Assembly: GCA_030867875.1 (NCBI GenBank)
Contig: JAOWCC010001634.1
Span: 54,222,021-54,286,020 of the forward strand
Reading direction: 5' to 3'
Origin: Actinernus sp. WN-2022
Taxonomy: Eukaryota > Cnidaria > Anthozoa > Actiniaria > Actinernidae
Length of the DNA: 64,000 bases
The position numbers and the translations under genes are program-made. Positions 10,847-21,088 of the stretch are shown here, one piece after another. Numbering within the stretch: position 1 is the stretch's first letter; each line of letters begins with the position of its first letter. Below the pieces are notes generated by a model. It was not told the origin of the DNA and made no database searches. It worked only from the letters and a program-made list of their open reading frames with translations.

Positions 10847-11457
10847 TTATGTAAATGAAGCATTTCCATTACTGTCAAATTGACAGTTCAATCCGTCATA
10901 TCCCATTGCAATGATATAGCTCTCTCTTTGATTTGGCCCAGTGTTGATCCAGATTTTGCTATTGGTAGTAAATGTTGTATTAACTTCAAAGACTTTATTG
11001 ATGTTATTCCAAAATGTCTTAGAGAAATTTGTGAATTGTATTGGTCTGAACGTTTGATTAGAATAGGAAACAACCTCTGGAATAGGTTCGGAATATAATA
11101 TGAATCTGTCTAACGGAGACGTACCTTCATCAATAGTATTAAGAATGTTACCAGCCTTTGAACTAGATACGTAAAATAGCCCATATAACTAAAAAACCGT
11201 AGCTTTTGTGGTTCGTAAAGTGAACTCGGAGCTACACGCACAGTGTTATTTACGGGTCGTTGTATGTATATCTTCTGGCCTACCATGTTGGCCTGGATTG
11301 AAGTTTTAATTGGTATTAAATCGTTGATTCTAGTTGTAATAATATATTCATTATCATCAAATACAGAAGGATTCACGAATGTTGTTATGTCTAATGTCTC
11401 TTGAACAATAGCGACATAAATAGTTATTATTTGATTGGTTGACTGATTATGGCTCAA
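10847..11457 (-). pseudogene. Unassigned virion-type protein c (copy 2)
   Basis: Copy of 8427-9035, again beginning at TTG. A 2-base insertion near 11,227 (CTCGGAGC against CTGAGC in copy 1) shifts the frame after TVRVA. The shared insertion groups copy 2 with copy 3. Confidence 0.5.
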
Positions 11458-11463
11458 TGTAAA

Positions 11464-11950
11464 TTATAGTTTATCTGTGTTATTGATAGATGTCGTTATA
11501 CTTAGCTCTTTAAATCCTGTGTTTGTAGATTGTATTCTTCCACTTTTTAATGTGTTTGATATGAAACTTAAGTTCTGTTCAATTGATAAAGAGTTTAGTG
11601 TGATGTTTCCAATATTTGCATAAGCTTCGACCCGAACTGTGTAGTTGCTGTTATCTTGTAACCCTATGTTTGGATTATCATTTTTTGGTAGGGTCATGGT
11701 TAGTTTTTCTATTGCATTAGGTGGGAATGTCTCAATAATTCTAAATCCTTGATGTTCTGGAATGGTGTTATTCAAAATGTATGCATCTTTAACAACAGTG
11801 AATGTAGTCACATTACTTGACGTTGCCCAATTACTAGGTTTCATAAGGAATTTACCACAATTGAACGTTTTACTACTATACATAACACTTGATCCTTGAT
11901 CACCTTTATCACCCTTTACTTTTAATGAATTAAGTTGTTGTTGAGTGAAA
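11464..11950 (-). pseudogene. Fibre protein C-terminal part (copy 2)
   Basis: As copy 1 but without the extra base near the 3' end, so the C-terminus agrees with the full gene (ITTSINNTDKL). The upstream end is fused to LINE ORF1 at about 11,950. Confidence 0.75.
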
Positions 11951-12184
11951 GTGAATAGAATCACCAAGAGAGTCTTTAAGTTCCTGTGAGGAGAGATAAT
12001 TGTCAACTGCTGCCTTGGCAGTTGCTATTATCTGTGGTTCCAACACCGTTTTGACCATATTCGGTAAGGCATTTGTAAGCCATTCGTCGATCTTGAGCTC
12101 GAGTTTTTGCCAGATTAGGTCTGTTAATTCATCAACATTAAGTTCATCGGCTCTCGAGGCACTCCTTTTAGTTCTCTGTGTCAT
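11951..12184 (-). pseudogene. LINE ORF1 5' fragment (second duplication copy)
   Basis: Identical in layout to 9530-9763: ATG at 12,184, 78 LINE codons, then a joint into fibre sequence. Confidence 0.85.
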
Positions 12185-12223
12185 AATTAGGTATTTAAAC
12201 TAATGTAGTTAAGATAACATTGG

Positions 12224-12613
12224 TTAAATCCGTAGTAAAGAAAGCGATTTCAGCAGCACAATAAAAACATGGCCGTCTTGTTCACTGACCGCTGACCACT
12301 CTCCAATTTCTATTTTTCTATTATAGTTTTTCATTTTCAAAAGCCCTTGTAGCACCAATTCAGTTCCTGAAATAATGCCAAGAATCACTGGGTTAAGAGT
12401 CACACCACCAGAAATGATACCCACACTAGTCAGTCCAATTGACGATAAGCTCAGAGTTGTGTTAACCTTTTTAAAATGTTTATACGCCTGCTTATGACAC
12501 CAAGTCTTCTTATGATAGTAAGCATATAGTTTCTTCAACGTCTCGACCTCTGCTTCGCTCAGATTTCCATCTATATGATTGAAATTGAATACTTTAATCT
12601 TTGTTTTAACCAT
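12224..12613 (-). pseudogene. Hydrophobic Polinton protein, N-terminal half (copy 3)
   Basis: Same frame as at 7383-7772 with Trp in place of Arg at KKTRCHK. Like the others it ends in LINE 5' UTR sequence and lacks its own C-terminus. Confidence 0.65.
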
Positions 12614-12638
12614 AGTTCTATATTATATGAATACATTA

Positions 12639-13240
12639 TTAGTTTGAAGTGTATATATTAACACCAGATTGAGTAGATTTAGTCATCCCTGTAAGCTCCT
12701 CAACTGTAATTGTTGATTTTACATATCCATTCCAAGCTGCATTAATATCGTTAAAAAGCGTATTTAATGTCATTGTTCCAGTATCAGTGATTTTTACTTG
12801 TAACTTGTATATGTGCGTGTTTGTACTTAATGCTTGATGATATGACACGTCTGTTATACTGGTCATTGTTTCTGGGTTTACTGCAAGTTCGGCTCCGAAA
12901 CTGCATCTGTTTCGGTTTCCAAGTGTTGTGTTTGGTAAGTTACTGATACCAATATATGTTTGTATGTGATCAGCAATGCAGAGCCAACGAAACCAGAAAT
13001 TACCACCCCCTGTATTATTACCTATATATAAATTACATGACAGCCGCATCATATTATTTACGCCTTTTGGTTTTATTTGAATTTCGTAATTCGTAATATA
13101 TATCCAATCAGTATCACTATAACTAAAGAGAGTTGATATCTCCCGTGCATTATAACTGATTACCTAACAGAAATCATATCATTTATCATTGTTTCGTGTG
13201 TAGTTTTATTTATTTCAGACCCTGTATTAAATACTTCCAT
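12639..13240 (-). pseudogene. Unassigned virion-type protein b (copy 3)
   Basis: Third copy, with the shared frame break and private changes (Ile for Leu in ADHLQTY, Thr for Lys in TLNKLF). Confidence 0.55.
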
Positions 13241-13267
13241 TTTATTATACTATTTGATTATATAATT

Positions 13268-13878
13268 TTATGTAAATGAAGCATTTCCATTACTGTCAAA
13301 TTGACAGTTCAATCCGTCATATCCCATTGCAATGATATAGCTCTCTCTTTGATTTGGCCCAGTGTTGATCCAGATTTTGCTATTGGTAGTAAATGTTGTA
13401 TTAACTTCAAAGACTTTATTGATGTTATTCCAAAATGTCTTAGAGAAATTTGTGAATTGTATTGGTCTGAACGTTTGATTAGAATAGGAAACAACCTCTG
13501 GAATAGGTTCGGAATATAATATGAATCTATCTAACGGAGACGTACCTTCATCAATAGTATTAAGAATGTTACCAGCCTTTGAACTAGATACGTAAAATAG
13601 CCCATATAACTAAAAAACCGTAGCTTTTGTGGTTCGTAAAGTGAACTCGGAGCTACACGCACAGTGTTATTTACGGGTCGTTGTATGTATATCTTCTGGC
13701 CTACCATGTTGGCCTGGATTGAAGTTTTAATTGGTATTAAATCGTTGATTCTAGTTGTAATAATATATTCATTATCATCAAATACAGAAGGATTCACGAA
13801 TGTTGTTATGTCTAATGTCTCTTGAACAATAGCGACATAAATAGTTATTATTTGATTGGTTGACTGATTATGGCTCAA
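13268..13878 (-). pseudogene. Unassigned virion-type protein c (copy 3)
   Basis: Third copy, TTG at the start position and the same 2-base insertion as copy 2 (near 13,648). Confidence 0.5.
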
Positions 13879-13884
13879 TGTAAA

Positions 13885-14733
13885 TTATAGTTTATCTGTG
13901 TTATTGATAGATGTCGTTATACTTAGCTCTTTAAATCCTGTGTTTGTAGATTGTATTCTTCCACTTTTTAATGTGTTTGATATGAAACTTAAGTTCTGTT
14001 CAATTGATAAAGAGTTTAGTGTGATGTTTCCAATATTTGCATAAGCTTCGACCCGAACTGTGTAGTTGCTGTTATCTTGTAACCCTATGTTTGGATTATC
14101 ATTTTTTGGTAGGGTCATGGTTAGTTTTTCTATTGCATTAGGTGGGAATGTCTCAATAATTCTAAATCCTTGATGTTCTGGAATGGTGTTATTCAAAATG
14201 TATGCATCTTTAACAACAGTGAATGTAGTCACATTACTTGACGTTGCCCAATTACTAGGTTTCATAAGGAATTTACCACAATTGAACGTTTTACTACTAT
14301 ACATAACACTTGATCCTTGATCACCTTTATCACCCTTTACTTTTAATGAATTAAGTTGTTGAGTGAAATCACTGTATCTAAATGGATCTCCTTTATCACC
14401 CTTTATTTTCAATGAATTAAGCTGTTGTTGAGTAAAATCACTGTATCTAAATGGATCTCCTTTATCACCCTTTATTTTCAATGAATTAAGCTGTTGTTGA
14501 GTAAAATCACTGTATCTAAATGGATCTCCTTTATCACCCTTTATTTTCAATGAATTAAGCTGTTGTTGAGTGAAATCACTGTATCTAAATGAATCTCCTT
14601 TATCACCCTTTATTTTCAATGAATTAAGCTGTTGTTGAGTGAAATCACTGTATCTAAATGGATCTCCTTTATCACCTTTAGGACCTTGTTTCAAATCTCG
14701 TTCTTTATTATCTAAATCATTAAATACTCCCAT
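13885..14733 (-). CDS. Collagen-like fibre protein, intact frame
   Basis: A complete 282-codon frame from ATG at 14,733. After a short N-terminus (MGVFNDLDNKERDLKQ, likely the capsid-anchoring end) come collagen-type Gly-X-Y triplets (GPKGDKGDP). Five tandem 69-base repeats follow, about residues 25-137, each coding a FRYSDFTQQQLNSLK segment plus KGDKGD. The last 145 or so residues form a beta-rich globular head. This layout matches trimeric fibres of phages and adintovirus/Polinton-like elements that attach virions to cells; the attachment role is inferred from family. It is the only clearly unbroken large structural gene on this strand. The collagen repeat was also the breakpoint of the 2.42-kb duplication. 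Confidence 0.7.
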   Translation of the reverse strand: MGVFNDLDNKERDLKQGPKGDKGDPFRYSDFTQQQLNSLKIKGDKGDSFRYSDFTQQQLNSLKIKGDKGDPFRYSDFTQQQLNSLKIKGDKGDPFRYSDFTQQQLNSLKIKGDKGDPFRYSDFTQQLNSLKVKGDKGDQGSSVMYSSKTFNCGKFLMKPSNWATSSNVTTFTVVKDAYILNNTIPEHQGFRIIETFPPNAIEKLTMTLPKNDNPNIGLQDNSNYTVRVEAYANIGNITLNSLSIEQNLSFISNTLKSGRIQSTNTGFKELSITTSINNTDKL

Positions 14734-14754
14734 TGTACATGTTAATATGTTATA

Positions 14755-15339
14755 TTAAACCTTTCCATAAAAAAATCTTTTGATTTGCTTCAAGGGCTTG
14801 TCAATGTATAAGAATGAATATGGTTCTCTGGTGGCACTCCCATATTGCTCTTTGATTACTCCTAGTTCCCGAGATATAAGAGCCCGTTCATTAGTACTTG
14901 GAAACTCAAACACACAATAATGAGAACAATTCAACCGTATATCTTTGGGGGTTTTATAGAAGCTTTGACTTAAGTAGATCACACTACAATTCTTATGCCG
15001 ACCGCTAATAAAGTAATCAATTAATGGTTTTTGGTTCTTCTCACACACAAAGTCCTCAAATATAACAACTTTTTGGATATCACTATCGAGTTCACTGACA
15101 GGAATGATATCATCGTTACTACACTCAATAACATCATATCCCACGTGATTACTGATTACATTAAATTGTTTCATCAAATCTTGATACTTTCCTTGTTCTA
15201 AGTTTTTATCATATAAATAAATTTTGTCATAAAAAATCAAAAGCTTTTTGAATATATGGGTCAAAACGTTTGTCTTACCGCATCCATTTGGTCCAGTAAT
15301 TAACATCCTAAAATTATCCTTTGGCATGAATGGATACAA
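14755..15339 (-). CDS. A32/FtsK-like genome-packaging ATPase, N-terminus uncertain
   Basis: A P-loop ATPase that would pump element DNA into capsids. Walker A is GPNGCGKT (about residues 16-23 of this frame) and the Walker B-like strand VVIFEDF is at about 91-97. A polar sensor region IYLSQSFYKTPKDIRLN follows at about 121-137. The call rests on these motifs and on the place among capsid genes, as in Polintons, adintoviruses and virophages. The frame is open upstream to about 15,408 with no ATG (the codon at 15,339 is TTG). Sensible coding text continues farther upstream (KNGVLNNLLNTYR) one frame away, so a frameshift near 15,400 probably removes the true N-terminus. Confidence 0.8.
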   Translation of the reverse strand: MYPFMPKDNFRMLITGPNGCGKTNVLTHIFKKLLIFYDKIYLYDKNLEQGKYQDLMKQFNVISNHVGYDVIECSNDDIIPVSELDSDIQKVVIFEDFVCEKNQKPLIDYFISGRHKNCSVIYLSQSFYKTPKDIRLNCSHYCVFEFPSTNERALISRELGVIKEQYGSATREPYSFLYIDKPLKQIKRFFYGKV

Positions 15340-15439
15340 TTGTTTATAGTTCGTAACAACATCATGTCCATTGTCATAATTTGGAATTTCTATCTTATCT
15401 ATACGTATTAAGTAGATTATTTAACACTCCATTCTTGAT

Positions 15440-15519
15440 AATTCCTTATTTGTTCCTTATCTTATATATGTCGTATAAAGATAAGTTAAGACAAATTATG
15501 TAATATATATGTATATACA
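15440..15519. promoter_or_regulatory. Putative bidirectional promoter gap
   Basis: AT-rich gap between divergent genes: the ATPase runs left and the next gene runs right from 15,520. It contains TATATATG near 15,463 and TAATATATATGTATATA at about 15,501-15,517, just before the rightward ATG. Similar TATATA tracts precede other element genes (for example 24,211-24,238). Assignment is by position and composition only. Confidence 0.35.
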
Positions 15520-16544
15520 ATGGATATAGCCGAGTTTAAAAAGCATGTTATTCCAAAAATTGAATCTGGAAAAATGATTAGTATTGTCCGTAAAATCATT
15601 AAAGAAGAAGAAAATACTAAGCAGGACAAAAATGAAGAACAACAAGAAGTGTATAAACCAATTATTCAACAATTGGAGAAAGGGATTGATGAGATAAGTG
15701 ATTTACGGGAAGAGTATGTTAAGTCTGCAAATAAGCCAATTACACATACTCAACAACTAGCCATGACTGATGGTAGTGAGGCAAAAACCATAGCTAATAT
15801 GAATAAAGGTTTACAGCAGAAGAAATAGTCACAATTCAGAAGCATAACCTACCACTCCCATCTCAAGTTTTCATAGACACTTTAAAGGATGATGATGTAG
15901 TTAACAATACTTTAAAATTAAGTGGAAATATCAATAAGACGTTAGGTCAAAGTAAAAAAAAAGTAAGAAAGAAAATAAGGATAAGATAGCTAAATACGCT
16001 GCAGAGATTAATGCAATAAAAAAAATATAGAAAGCGAATAGGTGTTATTGAAGAAGGAGTGAAGACATTGCAAACAGGGAAGGGTATCTACAACCAACCA
16101 AAACGAAATGCTTACAAGATTACCCAAAATGGTCAATATGGTAATATCAAAATCGACTTACCAAAGCTAGTTGGTTAACTTAAGTTGATAGCCTACAAAG
16201 ATGGTAAAAAAGTATACGATAAAAGAGTGGATTTTGATACTCTTGATTTACTTACAAAGAGGTTTAATAGTAAAAAGAAGTATAGTGATCTCTCTAAAAT
16301 GGTCTTCAATGATATCAATGAGTTAAGTGAGATACCAATACATAAAACATCTAAAAAGTTCTCTAAAATAGGATTTGGTGTTGTCTATTTTAATAATCCA
16401 CAAGATTTACTAAGTAGATTAGAGTTGCTGGGAGGATCGATATCAGCTGGAAATAATTCAGTCGAAAATGAGTTCTCATTAAGAAAGTTGAATGTCATCT
16501 CTAATGATCAGCTTGGAAAACTGTTAAATGAATATATTATGTAA
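15520..16544 (+). pseudogene. Conserved unknown Polinton protein, multiply frameshifted
   Basis: ATG at 15,520. The first frame (DIAEFKKHVIPKIESGKM) is lysine/glutamate-rich and probably helical, ending at 15,828. A second frame carries VTIQKHNLPLPSQVF from about 15,815. After an A-run at about 15,954-15,963 and an A-run near 16,019, the gene resumes (YRKRIGVIEEGVKTLQ), and a break at 16,178 leads to the last open frame (AYKDGKKVYDKRVDFDTLDL to the stop at 16,544), including GFGVVYFNNPQDLLSRLELL. I recall this C-terminal part from uncharacterised cnidarian element proteins. No function is known to me. At least three breaks, two of them at A-runs. Confidence 0.6.
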
Positions 16545-16561
16545 TTTAATAGTATAGTAGA

Positions 16562-19281
16562 ATGTCTAACATATCAACTGAAAGAGCAATATACATTTCA
16601 TCTATTGATAGAAATAAGCATGGTATAAGTAAACCAGAAGATTTTACCATACAAAATTCAATCCTTCAATAATGCTTCCTAATAACATGAAACATTATGT
16701 TGCTGTGAATAAAATATCTATGACATACTCATGGCATAATATCACGCAAGAATATGGTAACAATAATAATGGGAATACATGGACTACAGTCACATTCCCT
16801 AGTGGTATGTACTCCTACTCTGATATAAATGAATATCTACATCAATAATGAAAAGAAACAACCACAATACTACCATTAATGGTATAGATAAATATAATAT
16901 TAATATAATCTTCGTACTAACAACATATAAAGTAAGTATTGAAGTTAGTAATAATTACCAATTAGATCTAAGAGGATCGAATTTTGGAGAACTTCTTGGA
17001 TTTGATAAGAAAATTGTTCAAACAACAGAATATGGAAGCAGGTTACCAAATATTACTAATAGTATTGATACGCTGCATGTTAAGGTGGCTCGCCTGGATT
17101 TTCCAGGGACGCACCATACCCACTTTGAACGGCTGATAATCCACTGTCAGAGCACGGTCGGACTAGCCACTTCATCCATTTACTAGAAATAGAATAAACT
17201 TTCTAAAAATGTAGGTTTGTTTGACATCAGTGTTACCATAGCAACACAGCGTCGACATCATGTATTTGACATATCATCAATTTTCTCGAAATCTAGACCT
17301 AAACTTTCAAAACGACCTAGTGTCCCTTGTAGTCTGAATGTAAGCCTTCAAGACTGCAAAGTTTAAAAAAATTGTATGAGAGAGTTTTCGAAAAAAATTG
17401 GGTTGAATATTTTCATTCAAAAAATTAACAATTCGCCTTACTTCCTGTTTAGTCGTCGAGAACTGTGTTTTCCGGACCGATTCAAGCGATGTTTTAGCAT
17501 ATTTCATACCTGTGGCATAGGACTACTTCCCATGAAAATTTCATTCCATTTGCTTTATTCGATTTCGGTTTATTAAATCATAAGTAATGTCATAAATATG
17601 CTCATTTTACTCGAAATAGTAACGTATTTACTAAGGAAGCTGTAATTCGGAAACTAGTCGATAAATATTTTTTTAAATCTTTTCACCTGAAATTCAACAT
17701 GTACTACCCTGGCCCTGTAAATTTCAAGAGCATTGAATCATTTTAAGGACGCGAAATAAAAACAAAAACATAGGGAACTTTTACATTCATAAGCTTCATT
17801 GCTGTATCATTTTGTTTATAGCTTGTGTCTTTCCGAAATTTCTCTTTTGTCTAGATTCTACATACTTGTGTGCTTTTGAACTAACAAGTTCACCATGCAC
17901 GCTTGCTACGCTTCGCTACTAATTCTGTTCTTAGTACAAATTCTGTTCTTAGTACAATAGTCACGCTGCCAGTTGTAACGCTGTTATAATATAACTTATA
18001 ATATTTATTTACAAAAGGTTTTATAATATCACTAATACAAAAATCTCGTTTTTAATTGATATTTAGAAAATGTGGTCTACTAAAAACACACTTATTCAAC
18101 ATTATCATCCCACACTGCCAAGCTTCATGGTTTAACTAACTTGCATGTCATTATACTAAGAACAGCATTTGCAGGAGCGTTCCGGCAGTAGCGAAGCGTA
18201 GCAAGCGTGCATGGTGAACTTGTTAGTTCAAAAGCACACAAGTATGTAGAATCTAGACAAAAGAGAAATTTCGGAAAGACACAAGCTATAAACAAAATGA
18301 TACAGCAATGAAGCTTGTGTGGATGAATGTAAAAGTTCCCTATGTTTTTGTTTTTATTTCGCGCCCTTAAAATGATTCAATGCTCTTGAAATTTACAGGG
18401 CCAGGGTAGTACATGTTGAATTTCAGGTGAAAAGATTTAAAAAAATATTTATCGACTAGTTTCCGAATTACAGCTTCCTTAGCAAATACGTTACTATTTT
18501 GAGTAAAATGAGCATATTTATGACATTACTTCTGATTCCATAAACCGAAATCGAATAAAGCAAATGGAATGAAATTTTCATTGGAAGTAGTCCTATGCCA
18601 CAGGTATGAAATATGCTAAAATATCGCTTGAATCGGTCCGGAAAACACAGTTCTCGACGACTAAACAGGAAGTAAGGCGAATTGTTAATGTTTTGAATGA
18701 AAATATTCAACCCAATTTTTTTCGAAAACGCTCTCATACAATTTTTTAAAACTTTGCAGTCTTGAAGGCTTACATTCAGACTACAAGGTACACTAGGTCG
18801 TTTTGAAAGTTTAGGTCTAGATTTCGAGAAAATTGATGATATGTCAAATACATGATGTCGACGCTGTGTTGCTATGGTAACACCGATGTCAAACAAACCT
18901 ACATTTTTTAGAAAGTTTATTCTATTTCTAGTAAATGGATGAAGTGGCTAGTCCGACCGTGCTCTGGCAGTGGAGTATCAGCCGTTCGAAGTGGGTATGG
19001 TGCGTCCCTGGAAAATCCAGGCGAGCCACCTTAATACGGATATTATAAATGATAGCATTGTCGGAGGCATTGCTAGCAATACGATATTTGTTATTCCGAC
19101 TGATAACTTAAGCCGATCATACCCATTTTCGATAGAACCAAAGAGAGCCTTATTCAATATAGTTTCAACAAATATGATTAGGAATATGAGATTCTATATA
19201 ACAGACTCAATAAGGACACCAGTAAATTTAAATGGAATTGAATGGCATATGTCGTTAATAGTGAGATCCACTTCATTATAA
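16562..19281 (+). pseudogene. Penton/minor-capsid-like gene split by a foldback transposon
   Basis: ATG at 16,562 (SNISTERAIYISSIDRNKHG). A break near 16,660 and another near 16,845 separate pieces with WHNITQEYG, VTFPSGMYSYSDINEY and then LTTYKVSIEVSNNYQLDLRG. Coding stops at 17,083 where the foldback begins, and continues after the right TTAA at 19,031-19,281 (DIINDSIVGGIASNTIFV, PTDNLSRSYPFSIEPKRALF, ending IVRSTSL). The opening SSIDR-type strand and the SYSDIN motif are typical of single jelly-roll minor capsid proteins of Polinton-like elements; this is a family-level recollection. The frame on both sides of the insertion is compatible with one TTAA between them. Confidence 0.6.
17084..19030. 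mobile_element. piggyBac-like foldback element with TTAA target duplication
   Basis: A non-autonomous element of 1,947 bases flanked by TTAA at 17,080-17,083 and 19,031-19,034. The left end GGTGGCTCGCCTGGATTTTC is mirrored at the right end. Nearly the whole element is inverted repeat: the left arm is about 17,084-17,920, the right arm about 18,188-19,030, around a centre of about 267 bases. TTAA duplication is the hallmark of piggyBac-type transposition. There is no transposase gene; the open frames in the arms (17,376-17,576 and 18,468-18,896) mirror each other and show no recognised domain. Confidence 0.85.
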
Positions 19282-19301
19282 TCTAACCCAGTAATATATA
19301 C

Positions 19302-19689
19302 ATGAGACAGTGTGAATACAATAGAAGATACGATCCTACTATAGGAAAATATGTTTATAAACATATGGTGAAGATATTGTTGATTCGATTTGATACTAAT
19401 TTTGGACGGAAAATATTTGGCAAGACGGCAAAGAAGGTAGTTAAAGATGCATCAAAAAAGGCAGCATCCACTGCATTAAACAAAACAGGTAATTATAACA
19501 GGTATTTATGTTGGAGATAAAGCTGGGGATAAAATCGTTGAACTATTACAACAAAACAAAGGAAAGGTACCGGAATATGCTATTGATAAGGTATCAACAA
19601 ATGACAACGCTCCATTAACAGACTATGAGATAAATGAGCGTGTTCATTGTCTATTAAATGGATCTGGAATTCGAAAATTAAGATTGTAA
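19302..19689 (+). pseudogene. Small basic conserved Polinton protein, frameshifted
   Basis: ATG at 19,302 gives QCEYNRRYDPTIGKYVYKHM and a lysine/alanine-rich stretch (FGKTAKKVVKDASKKAA). The frame breaks near 19,490 and sensible text continues in another frame (VGDKAGDKIVELL) to EINERVHCLLNGSGIRKLRL and a stop at 19,689. High lysine content next to the capsid gene would fit a DNA-binding core or scaffold protein, but this is inference. It precedes the capsid gene by 37 bases. Confidence 0.55.
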
Positions 19690-19726
19690 TTAATGTGATT
19701 ATTTTATCTAATCTATTAATATAACA

Positions 19727-20999
19727 ATGGAAAGTTTTAGAAATCCTAAATATGTTCAAAAGTACGAAGACGTTTCTTTTGATTTAGAAACACCATTGAT
19801 AACACAAGTATCTAATGGATCACATCAAATTAAAACTGGATATAGATTTGTTGCTGATAATTCTGTTGAAATAGCTCCATTTGATTGGTATAATGCTAGA
19901 ATAGAAACTGATTTTAAGGTTCAATTATTAGCTGATGGTGGAAATATAACTATTGATGACCACAGTGGTATAGTAAATGGATCTCATTCATTGATTAAAG
20001 AAATCAATATTAAAGTAAATGGTATACAAGTATACGACAACAACAATGCGAACCATGCTGTTAATATTAAGAACCTACTCGAATATGACCCTTCCTTCGC
20101 TAGTGCTACAAATGAATTTTACTATCTCGATACTAGTAGAAGTGCTGAGAAGAGAGCAAACCAAGCGGCTTACAACAAAGGTTATTCTTCTAGAAAGGCA
20201 TTGCTAGGTACATCTGTCACAGTGAATACCGAGATTCCTCTCAACAGGTACTCATTTTTTGAAGCATTTGAAGACGAAATTATGCCCAACACAAAGGTTG
20301 AAATACATATTACTCTAGAAAGTGATGACAATATAATTTGGCAAGCTGGTGCGGATTGTAGGGTAGTTATTTTAAAATTCAAATTATGGGAACCAAAAAT
20401 CATCTTCACATCTGAAGGAGAGAGCCAGTATATGAGTAAATATTTGAAACCACATAAATTGACCTATCTAAGGGAGATGATTGAGAGAAGTAATTCTACT
20501 CGTCAGCAGACAGGCTCATTCAAGATTACATCAGGTATTAATATACCACGACATGTATTTGTATGGATATCAAGCGACACAAATCAAGATTCTCAAACAG
20601 CAAATCCATTCCTATACAACACATTTTCTGTGGCTAATGCAAGAACACTTACAAATTGCCATCTTGAAGTAGGAAATGGAAATAATTACCCCGAAAATGA
20701 GTATCAAGTAAGCACAGAGATATCTAGAGTATACAGAGATGTTTTGAAATATGTACACGCCATTAACGACTACAAAGGAGGAACTCTACTAAATAGATCA
20801 AATTACAGCACTATTTTCCATTCATTTACTTTGATCTTAGAAACCAGAATATCAAGGATATTAAGGATGGCACAACCAAATTAACCTTCAGGAGCTCTCA
20901 GGAGTAGTCAATGCAGATTATAGCGTGTATGCACTTGTTTTGTATGAACAAGACGTTGAGCTCATACAATCTAATGGTAAGCTACTATTGAGGTCATAA
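19727..20999 (+). pseudogene. Major capsid (hexon-like) protein, C-terminus frameshifted
   Basis: ATG at 19,727 and 385 open codons to 20,884. The text is rich in beta strands (FVADNSVEIAPFDWYNARIE, INIKVNGIQVYDN) and has a loop region around YYLDTSRSAEKRANQ. A frameshift around 20,815-20,870 ends the frame early. The matching C-terminal strands (SGVVNADYSVYALVLYEQDV) follow in another frame to a stop at 20,999. Size, strand pattern and position between ATPase and protease fit the double jelly-roll major capsid protein of Polintons and adintoviruses, which forms the icosahedral shell. I recall close relatives annotated only as uncharacterised in cnidarian genomes. A structure prediction would settle the fold. 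Confidence 0.7.
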
Positions 21000-21088
21000 G
21001 AATAAGAATAATAAATTATGACAAAATACACTAATTATAACAAAATGCACTATTTTACATTATTGTGTAACATAGTATTATAGAAATA

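Larger units (their letters stand above)
7109..14364. repeat. Three-copy 2.42-kb tandem duplication
   Basis: Three direct copies: about 7109-9529, 9530-11950 and 11951-14364, with periods of 2420 and 2421 bases. Each unit holds, in minus-strand order, the 3' part of the fibre gene, an unassigned virion-type gene, a second one, the N-terminal half of the hydrophobic protein gene and the first roughly 360 bases of the LINE. The joints (near 9525 and 11,948) fuse the fibre collagen repeat to LINE ORF1 through only about 3-5 bases of shared sequence (GTGAA/GAA). Only the rightmost copy continues into the full fibre gene and only the leftmost into the full LINE. Copies 2 and 3 share a 2-base insertion (near 11,227 and 13,648) absent from copy 1. 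Confidence 0.92.

Noticed and set aside
10888..11073. Minus-strand open frame and its plus-strand partner (10,880-11,098) in the duplicated unit
   Set aside because: The protein c text in a third frame explains the open frames here; in copy 1 the minus-strand version is interrupted.
17376..17576. Open frame in the left arm of the piggyBac-like foldback
   Set aside because: Its mirror is in the other arm on the opposite strand, with differing ends and no domain; it does not resemble a transposase.
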